Positions 1-6,253 of a stretch of 8,607 nucleotides of DNA are shown here, piece by piece. A model generated the notes under the pieces. The model did no database searches, had not been told where the DNA came from, and saw only the letters and a program-made list of their open reading frames with translations. The position numbers and the translations under genes are program-made. Source of the stretch: JAWOJF01 sp046481785 (GTDB lineage Bacteria; Bacteroidota; Ignavibacteria; Ignavibacteriales; Ignavibacteriaceae). Numbering within the stretch: the first letter of the stretch is position 1; every line of letters begins with the position of its first letter. The stretch is from positions 1 through 8,607 of the forward strand of contig JAWOJF010000163.1 of NCBI GenBank assembly GCA_046481785.1. Reading direction: 5' to 3'.

Positions 1-167
1 TCTGTTTCATTTGTATATCCATAAATATTATATCGGGTTTATGCTTTTCATAAAGAGATTCAGCATAAATTCCATCGTCGTATTGATCAATTTCATCTGC
101 TTTATTCTTTATCATGCTTATTATTCCTGTCTGAAAACCAATTATCTTCAACAATCAGAATTTTCAT
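1..167 (-). pseudogene. Response regulator receiver domain, frameshifted and cut by the window edge
   Basis: The gene starts at an ATG (165-167, minus strand) behind a strong GAGGGGG ribosome site. It opens with MKILIVEDN, the classic start of a receiver domain with the acidic Glu-Asp pair. In that frame translation stops after 21 codons (TAA at 102-104). Shifting by one base near 133-141 gives an open frame to the window edge: a helix like GIISMIKNKADEI, then YDDGIYAESLYEKHKPDI and IFMDIQMKQ, whose Asp in FMDIQM is the expected phosphoacceptor. The two halves together match the first 55 or so residues of a CheY-like receiver, about one codon short, as a 2-base deletion would leave. It may be a single-domain regulator or have an output domain beyond the edge; this cannot be seen. 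It follows the kinase and NarL-type regulator genes on the same strand and probably belonged to that signalling group. A sequencing error is the main alternative to a true pseudogene. The receiver identity is secure; the broken state is likely. Confidence 0.7.
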
Positions 168-293
168 GCCCCCTCTTTTTTTCGGTTGTAAGATATTGTT
201 ATCAAAGAGGGAAAAACATCCGTAAATGCGCACTTTTTCATAGGGGTTTACGCACGGGGTGGAAAAAAAGGGATGGTCTTTAATTGTGTATTA
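168..293 (-). promoter_or_regulatory. Spacer between two response regulator genes with repeated CGTAAA/GTGCG elements
   Basis: This 126-base gap lies between the NarL-type regulator stop and the ATG of the frameshifted receiver gene. It holds an inverted repeat CGTAAA (221-226) and TTTACG (247-252) separated by 20 bases. Read on the minus strand, GTGCG also occurs twice, 23 bases apart (255-251 and 232-228). Nearer the ATG, CCTCTTT (172-178) and AAAGAGG (204-210) form a 7-base inverted repeat that would pair with the ribosome site of the downstream gene. No clear intrinsic terminator or -35/-10 pair is visible. A regulator binding site or internal promoter is an inference from the symmetry only. 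Confidence 0.3.
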
Positions 294-932
294 TTACAGC
301 AAGTCTTTATTCTCTACAGCTAACTTTAACAAGCCTTTACTGCTGTTAAGATCTAATTTTTTTGAAATGTTCACTTTATGGTTTTCAACAGTCCGTTTAC
401 TTATAAATAATTCATCGGCTATTTCACTATTGCTCTTTAGTTCGGCAATAAGTGACATGATTTTTAATTCGGTTTCGGTTAGCTGCTCAAATAAATTATT
501 ATTTTGAGCCTTGAACTTTCCCTTTAACAAAAATGATGACAACTGAGGGCTCAAATAAAATCCTCCTTCAGCAACTTTTTTTATGGCAGAGGCAATTTCA
601 TCTTCGGAACTGTCTTTAAGAAGATAGCCTTTTACACCGGCATCAAGAGCCTTAAGAAATACTTTTTTATCATCGAACATTGTTAAAAGGATCAGGTCAG
701 TTTTTAGATTTTCTTTTCCAACTACTTCTGCAATCTGCAAACCTGTTAACCCCGGCATTTGAATATCGAGAATAGCTATATTCGGCTGTTTTTCTTTAAT
801 CAATTTTAGTGCTTCGCCGCCGTTTTCAGCTTCAATTATATTTTGGAATTCGGTTTTGTCCAGGATAACCTGTTTAACTCCTGCTCTCATAGCGGGATGA
901 TCGTCTGCAATTAGTATTATTTTTGTACTCAT
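294..932 (-). CDS. NarL/LuxR-family two-component response regulator
   Basis: This is a DNA-binding response regulator of 212 residues, the usual length for the NarL/FixJ class. The receiver domain covers about residues 3-120: acidic pair Asp10-Asp11, phosphoacceptor Asp56 in the motif LDIQMPG, Thr84 in LLTMFDD, and Lys106 in GYLLKD. A linker of about 30 residues leads to the C-terminal LuxR-type helix-turn-helix (about 148-208), with LTETELKIMSLIAE at the start of the domain and SKRTVENHKVNISKKL as the recognition region. The start codon overlaps the stop of the upstream sensor kinase by 4 bases (ATGA), so the two are very probably translationally coupled and form a cognate pair. Phosphorylation by that kinase should promote dimerisation and DNA binding; its target genes cannot be read from here, though the spacer just downstream is one candidate. 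Family assignment is secure; the pairing is inferred from overlap and class (HisKA_3 kinases usually partner NarL-type regulators). Confidence 0.95.
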   Translation of the reverse strand: MSTKIILIADDHPAMRAGVKQVILDKTEFQNIIEAENGGEALKLIKEKQPNIAILDIQMPGLTGLQIAEVVGKENLKTDLILLTMFDDKKVFLKALDAGVKGYLLKDSSEDEIASAIKKVAEGGFYLSPQLSSFLLKGKFKAQNNNLFEQLTETELKIMSLIAELKSNSEIADELFISKRTVENHKVNISKKLDLNSSKGLLKLAVENKDLL

Positions 933-3900
933 AATCTTTTATCCGCGGGAAATATTACCTTCAATTCTGTTCCTTTATTTAATTCTGAATTAAGTATTAA
1001 CTTACCACCTAATATAGAAGCTCTTTCCTTTATACCCGCAAGGCCGAAACCCCTTTTAATACTTTCTTTTTCCCTGTCAAATCCCTTACCATCATCCTTA
1101 ACAGAAAGAATAGTTTCATCTGCCGAATTACTAATCTTTATTTCAACCTTTTTAGCGCCGGAATGTTTAATAATATTATTTATTGATTCCTGTACAATCC
1201 TGTAAATACTTACTTCGGTTTTTTCATCGAACAATTTATCTATATTGTCTGAGCTGAAATTAAATTCAATACCGGAAGATTCTTCAACATTCTCAATCAT
1301 TGTTTCAATAGCCGATGTTAATCCAAGCTGATCCAATAAGTGCGGGCTAAGATTTTTTGATATATATCTAACTTCCTGAATTGATTTGACCACAAATTCT
1401 TCCGCCTCTTTTATTTTTACTGATGCCTGCCCGTTTTCCATAGAATTCAATCCGCTGCCAAGCTTACTTTTAATTATCAATAAGTTTTGCCCGAGTCCAT
1501 CATGTAACTCCACTGCTATTCTTTTCCTTTCAGTTTCCTGGCTTTCAATTAATTGCCGTGAAAAATCCTGCTGTCTTAACTGTTCCTTTTTTAATTTTGA
1601 AATACGGTTTAAGTATATTATCGGACCAACTGCAATAAAAAGCATTAATACCATGCTCTGGAACCACCATGTCATCCAAAAGGGGGGAACAACCATAAAT
1701 GCCAGTGAAGCAGCTTCCTGATTCCACATACCCGCTTTGTTACGGGCAATTACTCTAAATATATATTCGCCGGGCGGCAGTCTCCTGTAATTGGCAAACC
1801 GGATTGTACCGGCATCATTCCAGTCTTCATCAAAACCTTCCAGCATATATTTAAATTTTACATTTTTAGAATCTGAAAATCTCAGGGCTGTGTATTCAAT
1901 CTGAATGTCGGAACTGTCATATGGAATTTGTTTAATTATTTTAAATGAATCATCATTTCCATGTAATAAAAATTCCGGCCTTTCTTTGCCGCTGATTATA
2001 AATTTTTCAATGAACACCGGTGGTATATAAATATTTTCTTTAACATCAGCCGGATTAATCTCCACCAATCCTTTAACTGTAGGGAAATAAATCATTCCTT
2101 TATTATTTAACACGGCATGTGGTTGAAAACCTCCGTTAGTTTCGGCTGATTCCATTCCATCCTGTTTGCCGTAGGACATAACCCCCAGAAATTCTGTTTC
2201 ACCTTCGGCATATTTATTAAGCATATTCCTGCTGACACGGGAAATTCCCCGGTTACATCCCATCCAGAAATAACCGAACTGATCTTCAACAATATGTGAA
2301 ACAATATTATCGAACAATCCATCTTTTGTAGTAAAAACCGTAAACTGATTATTTTTGAACCGTATTAAACCTCCCCCGTAAGAACCGAACCACATAACCC
2401 CATCTTCATCTTCATGTATTGCTCTTATATAATTACTCTGTGCATCTGCTATAACCGGATAACCTATAATTTTCCCATCCCTCATTAAATTGAGTCCGTT
2501 AATGGTCCCGATCCATAAGTTACCTTTTTTATCCTGATATATAGAACGAATTTCGTTAGCTGTTAATCCGTCTTTTTTAGTGTATTGAATAAATTTGTCA
2601 TTATTGTATTTAAATAAGCCCTCTCCTGTTCCCACCCAGATCATTCCGTTTCTATCTTCATAAATTGCGAAAATTGAAAGGCCGTTAAAACCGTCTTTCT
2701 TTGAGTAGTAAGTTGCCTTTTTGCCTTCAACAGAGATTAGATCCTGTGCCCCAATCCAGATCCTGTTTCGGGAGTCTTCAATAATAGACCATACACAAGT
2801 GTTAATCAAATATTTATTCAGGTATGAAAATTCAGCAGTACCATTATTAAATTCGTAAATGCCGCCGCAGTTTGTAGCAACAAGTAATGTCCCATCCTTT
2901 TTATTAAAAAGAGAAAGCAAAATTTCATTTTTAATCCCATGTTTTTCACCATAAGTTTTAATAATTGCTTTCTCTAACATAAAAAGACCTTCTGTTTCAG
3001 TTCCGAACCAGTAATTTTCCTCATTATCCTGAAGTACACAAAACACTGCACCTTTTATTTGTTCTTTCGAAACAGCATTATAAATTCTAAACCGGTCAGT
3101 TAAATCAATCCTGTTTATACCTCCTGAACCAACAGCCCACAAATTACCGGAATTATCGAACATAATCTTTCTAACGTAATCAGATAACAGCCCGTTGGAT
3201 GTATTCAGACTCTGAATTTTTTCCGGGCGGCGCGGATCCAATATAAAAATTCCGTCTCCATTTGTAGCTATGAACAAATTATGGTTTCTGTCTTCTTTTA
3301 CGTCCCATAGACTTTCGGTTGTAAAATCACCTATATTAATGTATCTGGTAAGTTTACCGTCAACCAGCCAAATGATATATTTGTCATCATAGTATAAATA
3401 TTCTCCCTCGCCTTTGGCTGCACGGATTTTAAGAGATTCGCTATCGGTTGGCAATTGCTGTTCAAAATTATCATTCACCATCTTATGGAATATATTCCCG
3501 GCAGTAACAACCCAGATATTTCCTTTACTGTCCTGGGTTGCAAATATTACTATATTATTTTTAAGCCCGTGTTCCATAGTATACGTTTTAAATAAACCAG
3601 CACGCTTTCCTGCACCCTGGTCATAACATACTAATCCCTGTTCGGTACCAATCCATAACTTGTTTTGTTTGTCTTCATAAAGGTTCAGCACCCTGTCGGA
3701 GAGCATGCCCGGTGAATTAAAGCGGTTATACTGAGTAAAAGTAACACCATCGAAACGTACCAGTCCGCCAAATGTTGCCAGCCATAAATACCTGTCTCTT
3801 GTTTGAATAATTGCATTAACAGAATTTTGCGGTAACCCATCATCCTGTATCCATGAAGAAATTGAAAATTCCATTGGAGAGGGTACCTGTGCGTTTAACC

Positions 3901-3955
3901 GGTAACAGCCGTTGAAGATTAATAATAGAAGTAAGTATAAAAAAGATTTATTCAT
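929..3955 (-). CDS. Membrane sensor histidine kinase with periplasmic two-component-regulator propeller
   Basis: This is a 1008-residue transmembrane sensor kinase. Residues 1-23 look like a signal peptide (poly-Leu core, ending near Asn-Ala-Gln). Residues about 30-640 carry some thirteen Reg_prop-type blades about 40 residues apart, seen as repeats such as LWLATFGGL, LWIGTEQGL, YWFGTETEGL, IWVGTGEGL and MWFGSYGGG, enough for two seven-bladed propellers. A Y_Y_Y domain (about 690-757, with YMLEGFDEDW and LPPGEYIFRV) precedes one membrane span (about 760-782) and a short coiled linker. The cytoplasmic core is HisKA_3 with phospho-acceptor His818 in ELHDGLGQNL, then a HATPase with N box (QESINNIIKHS, about 921-931), G1 (DDGKGF, about 954) and G2 (GFGLAGIKER, about 969). 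It lacks the receiver and AraC domains of hybrid HTCS proteins; the output is the overlapping NarL-type gene. Relatives often sense glycans or other extracellular compounds, but the ligand here is unknown. No good Shine-Dalgarno precedes the ATG; the leader is A-rich. Confidence 0.95.
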   Translation of the reverse strand: MNKSFLYLLLLLIFNGCYRLNAQVPSPMEFSISSWIQDDGLPQNSVNAIIQTRDRYLWLATFGGLVRFDGVTFTQYNRFNSPGMLSDRVLNLYEDKQNKLWIGTEQGLVCYDQGAGKRAGLFKTYTMEHGLKNNIVIFATQDSKGNIWVVTAGNIFHKMVNDNFEQQLPTDSESLKIRAAKGEGEYLYYDDKYIIWLVDGKLTRYINIGDFTTESLWDVKEDRNHNLFIATNGDGIFILDPRRPEKIQSLNTSNGLLSDYVRKIMFDNSGNLWAVGSGGINRIDLTDRFRIYNAVSKEQIKGAVFCVLQDNEENYWFGTETEGLFMLEKAIIKTYGEKHGIKNEILLSLFNKKDGTLLVATNCGGIYEFNNGTAEFSYLNKYLINTCVWSIIEDSRNRIWIGAQDLISVEGKKATYYSKKDGFNGLSIFAIYEDRNGMIWVGTGEGLFKYNNDKFIQYTKKDGLTANEIRSIYQDKKGNLWIGTINGLNLMRDGKIIGYPVIADAQSNYIRAIHEDEDGVMWFGSYGGGLIRFKNNQFTVFTTKDGLFDNIVSHIVEDQFGYFWMGCNRGISRVSRNMLNKYAEGETEFLGVMSYGKQDGMESAETNGGFQPHAVLNNKGMIYFPTVKGLVEINPADVKENIYIPPVFIEKFIISGKERPEFLLHGNDDSFKIIKQIPYDSSDIQIEYTALRFSDSKNVKFKYMLEGFDEDWNDAGTIRFANYRRLPPGEYIFRVIARNKAGMWNQEAASLAFMVVPPFWMTWWFQSMVLMLFIAVGPIIYLNRISKLKKEQLRQQDFSRQLIESQETERKRIAVELHDGLGQNLLIIKSKLGSGLNSMENGQASVKIKEAEEFVVKSIQEVRYISKNLSPHLLDQLGLTSAIETMIENVEESSGIEFNFSSDNIDKLFDEKTEVSIYRIVQESINNIIKHSGAKKVEIKISNSADETILSVKDDGKGFDREKESIKRGFGLAGIKERASILGGKLILNSELNKGTELKVIFPADKRL

Positions 3956-4113
3956 TTTTTTCGGAGGTTATAGACCTAAATCAAAAATAAATTTACTATA
4001 ATAAACTCTTAAAAAAAATAATTATCCTAAAGTTATAGCTCATTGTTAGCAGCAAAAGTTGCCATATTAATATTATTTTTTATAATTTTAGATAACTCAA
4101 CAATATAGAAACC
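3956..4113. promoter_or_regulatory. Divergent spacer between sensor kinase and Crp/Fnr genes
   Basis: This very AT-rich 158-base spacer must drive the kinase operon leftward and the Crp/Fnr gene rightward. The rightward promoter is listed separately. For the leftward side I see only A/T-rich stretches and no convincing -35/-10 pair. A short inverted repeat AGGT-TATAG-ACCT lies close to the kinase start. A shared operator for the Crp/Fnr protein is possible but no clear long palindrome supports it. Confidence 0.4.
4059..4086 (+). promoter_or_regulatory. Sigma-70-like promoter for the Crp/Fnr gene
   Basis: TTGCCA (4059-4064) and a perfect TATAAT (4081-4086) are separated by 16 bases. This predicts a transcript start near 4093, giving a leader of about 20 bases before the ATG at 4114. 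The hexamers are of the general bacterial type, not the TAnnTTTG type of core Bacteroidetes, which fits a Chlorobi/Ignavibacteria-like host. In such AT-rich DNA a chance match cannot be excluded. Confidence 0.5.
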
Positions 4114-4686
4114 ATGAAAGAATTAAAAAACTTCTTAAGCAATTACATAAATATGCCGGATGAAGTAATGGAAAACATTACAAACAGGTTCAAATTACGG
4201 TCATTAAAAAAGAACGAATACTTAATGCAGCAGGGTGAGATTTGCAAAAACCTTGTTTTTGTCCGCAGCGGCTGTCTCAGGTTATATTACGTAGCAAATG
4301 ATGTTGAAGTATCTGTTTGGTTTGCCTTTGCCAATAACTCGGCAATTGAAATTTCCAGTTTTATAAGCCAGAAGCCTTCAAATTATTTTCTTCAGGCAAT
4401 AGAGGAAAGTGAAATATTATATCTTCCTAAAACAGAGCTTGATGTTTTGTATAAAATTTATCCCGCAATGCAGGAAATGATGAGAAGATATTGGGAAGAT
4501 GTTGTAATAAATCTGATTGACCGTTTTACAGCGCTTCAGAGAGACCCGGCTGAAAAACGCTACCTAGACTTGACGGATAAGCCTGAATATCTTCAGAAAA
4601 TTCCCCAAAAGTATCTTGCCTCATTTATAGGTGTAACTCCTACTTCGCTCAGCAGGATAAGAAAAAATATTATTACAAAGAACTAA
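4114..4686 (+). CDS. Crp/Fnr-family transcriptional regulator
   Basis: This is a 190-residue regulator, the usual size for the short Crp/Fnr proteins of Bacteroidota and relatives. Residues about 8-105 form a cyclic-nucleotide-binding-type beta-barrel (KKNEYLMQQGEICKNLVFVRSG, split here as KKNEYLMQQGE and LVFVRSGCLRLYY), followed by a long dimer helix (about 108-145). The C-terminal winged-helix region holds QKIPQKYLASFIGVTP and the recognition helix SLSRIRK (about 162-184). The pocket lacks the Glu/Arg-Ser signature needed for cAMP, having SSFISQKPSNYFLQA there, and there is no N-terminal cysteine cluster for an FNR-type iron-sulfur centre, so the effector is unknown. It is transcribed away from the sensor kinase operon and may or may not regulate it. 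No Shine-Dalgarno is visible upstream of the ATG; the leader is A-rich. The family is clear; the regulated genes and the signal are not. Confidence 0.93.
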   Translation: MKELKNFLSNYINMPDEVMENITNRFKLRSLKKNEYLMQQGEICKNLVFVRSGCLRLYYVANDVEVSVWFAFANNSAIEISSFISQKPSNYFLQAIEESEILYLPKTELDVLYKIYPAMQEMMRRYWEDVVINLIDRFTALQRDPAEKRYLDLTDKPEYLQKIPQKYLASFIGVTPTSLSRIRKNIITKN

Positions 4687-4707
4687 ATTATCCTGTGATA
4701 ATTTTTT
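4685..4707 (+). terminator. Intrinsic terminator overlapping the Crp/Fnr stop codon
   Basis: AAATTATC (4685-4692), loop CTGT, and GATAATTT (4697-4704) form a perfect 8-base stem running into a T tract ending at 4707. The left arm begins inside the TAA stop (4684-4686). The stem is AT-rich and therefore weak, but position and T run fit a Rho-independent terminator separating this gene from the M24 peptidase gene. Confidence 0.55.
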
Positions 4708-4749
4708 CGTTTATTATCTTTTTTATTTTAAGGCTAAAAAAAGGATGTT

Positions 4750-5424
4750 ATGAGCACAACTAAACTGAAATTAATTGAAACTGAAGAAAACGCACTTAGG
4801 TTATTTAATGCTGTTGAGGAACGGGGACTGATAACTCCGGGAAAGACTGAACAACAGCTTAATACAGAAATTTTTAATCTTGCGTTTGAACTTTTTGGAA
4901 TTGAAAAGTACTGGCATAAAAGAATTGTAAGGAGCGGCCCTAATACATTATTGCCTTACAAAGAAAATCCGCCTGATCTTACCTTACAGGAAAATGATAT
5001 CCTCTTTTTTGATTTTGGACCCATATTTGAAGACTGGGAAGCGGATTTCGGCAGGACTTATGTTATTGGTGATGACCCGGTAAAACATAAATTAAGAAAT
5101 GATATTGAAACAGCATGGCACGAAGGGAAAGAGTGGTTTGGCAGACAAACTAAATTAACCGGGGCAGAGTTTTATAAATACGCCGCTGATCTTGCGGAAA
5201 AATATGGCTGGAAATATGGCGGTGAAATAGCTGGGCATCTTATCGGGCAGTTTCCTCATGAAAGACTTGAGCCGGGAAATTACAGTTTATATGTGCATCC
5301 CGAAAATCATAATGATATGTTCCTGCCTGATAAAAATGGAAATAAAAGAGAATGGATATTTGAAATTCATTTTGTTGATTATGAAAAACAAATTGGCGGT
5401 TTTTTTGAACAGTTGCTGACTTGA
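4750..5424 (+). CDS. M24-family metallopeptidase (Xaa-Pro aminopeptidase-like, catalytic domain only)
   Basis: This 224-residue protein has the pita-bread fold signature of M24 peptidases. All five expected metal ligands are visible: Asp88 (FFDFGP), Asp99 (ADFGRTY), His163 (AGHLIGQF), Glu205 (FEIHFVD) and Glu220 (GGFFEQLL), with an extra His170 in FPHERL close by. A two-metal site that cleaves the N-terminal residue of peptides is therefore expected, probably in the cytoplasm since no signal peptide is present. It lacks the N-terminal creatinase-like domain of full prolidases and aminopeptidase P, so it is a single-domain form; the exact substrate is unknown and a non-peptidase role cannot be excluded. 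The start at 4750 is fixed by the AAGGA site (4741-4745); the ATG at 4745 hits a stop at once. The upstream terminator suggests that it is transcribed separately from the Crp/Fnr gene, though no promoter is evident in the 63-base gap. Confidence 0.9.
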   Translation: MSTTKLKLIETEENALRLFNAVEERGLITPGKTEQQLNTEIFNLAFELFGIEKYWHKRIVRSGPNTLLPYKENPPDLTLQENDILFFDFGPIFEDWEADFGRTYVIGDDPVKHKLRNDIETAWHEGKEWFGRQTKLTGAEFYKYAADLAEKYGWKYGGEIAGHLIGQFPHERLEPGNYSLYVHPENHNDMFLPDKNGNKREWIFEIHFVDYEKQIGGFFEQLLT

Positions 5425-5443
5425 TGCTTTTTTACTAAATAAT

Positions 5444-5462
5444 TGACAAAACTGATTTGTCA
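5444..5462. repeat. Small 7-base hairpin beside the larger palindrome
   Basis: TGACAAA (5444-5450), loop ACTGA, and TTTGTCA (5456-5462) form a perfect stem in the gap between two converging genes. No T tract follows, so it is not a convincing terminator. It abuts the TGTCATTCCGAACG block in front of the G+C-rich palindrome and may be part of the same element. Confidence 0.4.
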
Positions 5463-5470
5463 TTCCGAAC

Positions 5471-5500
5471 GAGCCAGCCTGTCTGCCGACAGGCAGGCTC
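5471..5500. repeat. G+C-rich palindrome, REP-like dispersed element
   Basis: GAGCCAGCCTGTC (5471-5483), loop TGCC, and GACAGGCAGGCTC (5488-5500) pair over 13 positions with one A/A mismatch. It is much richer in G+C than its surroundings. It is flanked by TGTCATTCCGAACG on the left and CTCGCAACG on the right, a layout known from short dispersed intergenic repeats in many bacterial genomes. It lies between convergent genes and may also stop transcription from both sides, although neither side has a T tract. Confidence 0.7.
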
Positions 5501-5538
5501 CTCGCAACGATAATATTACTAATCTATACAAATAGTGC

Positions 5539-6030
5539 TTATTTCTTTGCAGTTTCCTTTATCCAGTATTCATCACTTTTCATGATACTTTCCTTTACGT
5601 CCTTGCTCCACTTTCCCTCAACATCCTCATTTGTGTACAAATATAATTTCCCTTCAACAATTTTCCATGCCGTGGGATCAGCAGAAGAACAGTGGTTCAT
5701 AGCTATACCAAAAGCACAGTAGCCACCATATTGCGGCACATATTTTTCGGGATTTTTCTTGAACATATCCAGATGGCTTTTGCTTGCAAAGTGCCATTCA
5801 GCATCCATCCATTTGTAGGTATAATCTGCTTTACCCATAACAGCTTTGCTGTCTGTAAAATATGCTACAGCGTCGTAACCTTTAATAGCTGCACCATTTT
5901 TATCTTTATCAATCATCATCATATGGTCGGGCAACATTTTTTTATCATCCATCATTTTATCCTGTGCAAATTGGGATGTTGTAAGCACTAAGCAGCACAT
6001 TATAACAGTGAGATATTTTACTAATTTCAT
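5539..6030 (-). CDS. Secreted YHS-domain protein
   Basis: This 163-residue protein begins with a Sec signal peptide (residues about 1-22, hydrophobic core ending in SQFAQ). Next comes a short tract rich in Met, Asp, His and Lys (about 24-44, with DKMMDDKKM and DHMMMIDKDK), then a YHS domain (about 48-135): GYDAVAYFTD, YKWMDAEWHFAS, FKKNPEKYVPQYGGYCAF. Cys105 in YGGYCA is the conserved cysteine; a second cysteine, Cys114, follows nine residues later. The family is widespread in periplasmic proteins and is proposed to bind metal, but no reaction is established. The Met/His-rich tract fits copper or another soft metal by inference only. A clear AGGAG site (6037-6041) lies 6 bases before the ATG. 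It is a single-gene unit converging on the M24 gene and diverging from def. Both cysteines are ordinary TGT codons, so this copy is not a selenoprotein at those sites. Confidence 0.9.
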   Translation of the reverse strand: MKLVKYLTVIMCCLVLTTSQFAQDKMMDDKKMLPDHMMMIDKDKNGAAIKGYDAVAYFTDSKAVMGKADYTYKWMDAEWHFASKSHLDMFKKNPEKYVPQYGGYCAFGIAMNHCSSADPTAWKIVEGKLYLYTNEDVEGKWSKDVKESIMKSDEYWIKETAKK

Positions 6031-6079
6031 TCTATACTCCTACTAGTTAATTGATTATGGAATCCAAAAATAACAGCGA

Positions 6080-6109
6080 TTTATAACAGGAGTTTCACGG
6101 AATGGTAAA
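6080..6109 (-). promoter_or_regulatory. Possible promoter of the YHS gene
   Basis: On the minus strand TTTACC (6109-6104) and TATAAA (6085-6080) are 18 bases apart, about 50 bases ahead of the ATG at 6030. The predicted transcript would start near 6073 and carry the AGGAG ribosome site. The match is partial (4 of 6 and 5 of 6 to the consensus hexamers). Confidence 0.35.
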
Positions 6110-6144
6110 GAATGCATAAATCAGTATAACTTCCTGGCTTAAAA

Positions 6145-6160
6145 TCGTAATTCGTAATTC
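6145..6160. repeat. Short tandem repeat of TCGTAAT
   Basis: Two exact copies of the heptamer TCGTAAT stand in tandem (6145-6158), followed by a TC that starts a third. They lie in the spacer between the divergent YHS and def genes. The role is unknown; they may be a remnant of a dispersed repeat or simply chance. Confidence 0.4.
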
Positions 6161-6253
6161 ACATTTCTAAAATCCCCTCTTTTCTTTACCTTTCTTATTC
6201 TCACGGATTTAAGTATTTTTAATAACTAATTTACAATCATTTGGACATAGTTA

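Noticed and set aside
11..283. Open frame on the plus strand with a hydrophobic N-terminal half
   Set aside because: It lies antisense to the receiver-domain sequence and the spacer behind it, has no ribosome site, and its composition is that of AT-rich antisense DNA.
1386..1721. Plus-strand open frame inside the sensor kinase gene
   Set aside because: It is antisense to the kinase core and membrane span, whose motifs are intact; no ribosome site and no recognisable protein features.
2300..3900. Repeated DNA pattern within the kinase gene that might be a repeat array
   Set aside because: The periodicity comes from about 40-residue propeller blades at protein level; the DNA copies are too diverged to be a CRISPR or tandem DNA array.
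929..3955. Possible lipoprotein signal (FNGC near residue 17) in the sensor kinase
   Set aside because: The residues before the Cys do not fit a lipobox well, and the Asn-Ala-Gln site a few residues later fits an ordinary signal peptide.
5471..5500. Palindrome as a Rho-independent terminator
   Set aside because: No T tract follows the stem in either direction, so a dispersed repeat is the better call; a stop effect on transcription remains possible.
6031..6253. A small gene or RNA in the YHS/def spacer
   Set aside because: No open frame with a ribosome site and no strong conserved-looking fold was seen; only promoter-like elements and a short repeat are present.
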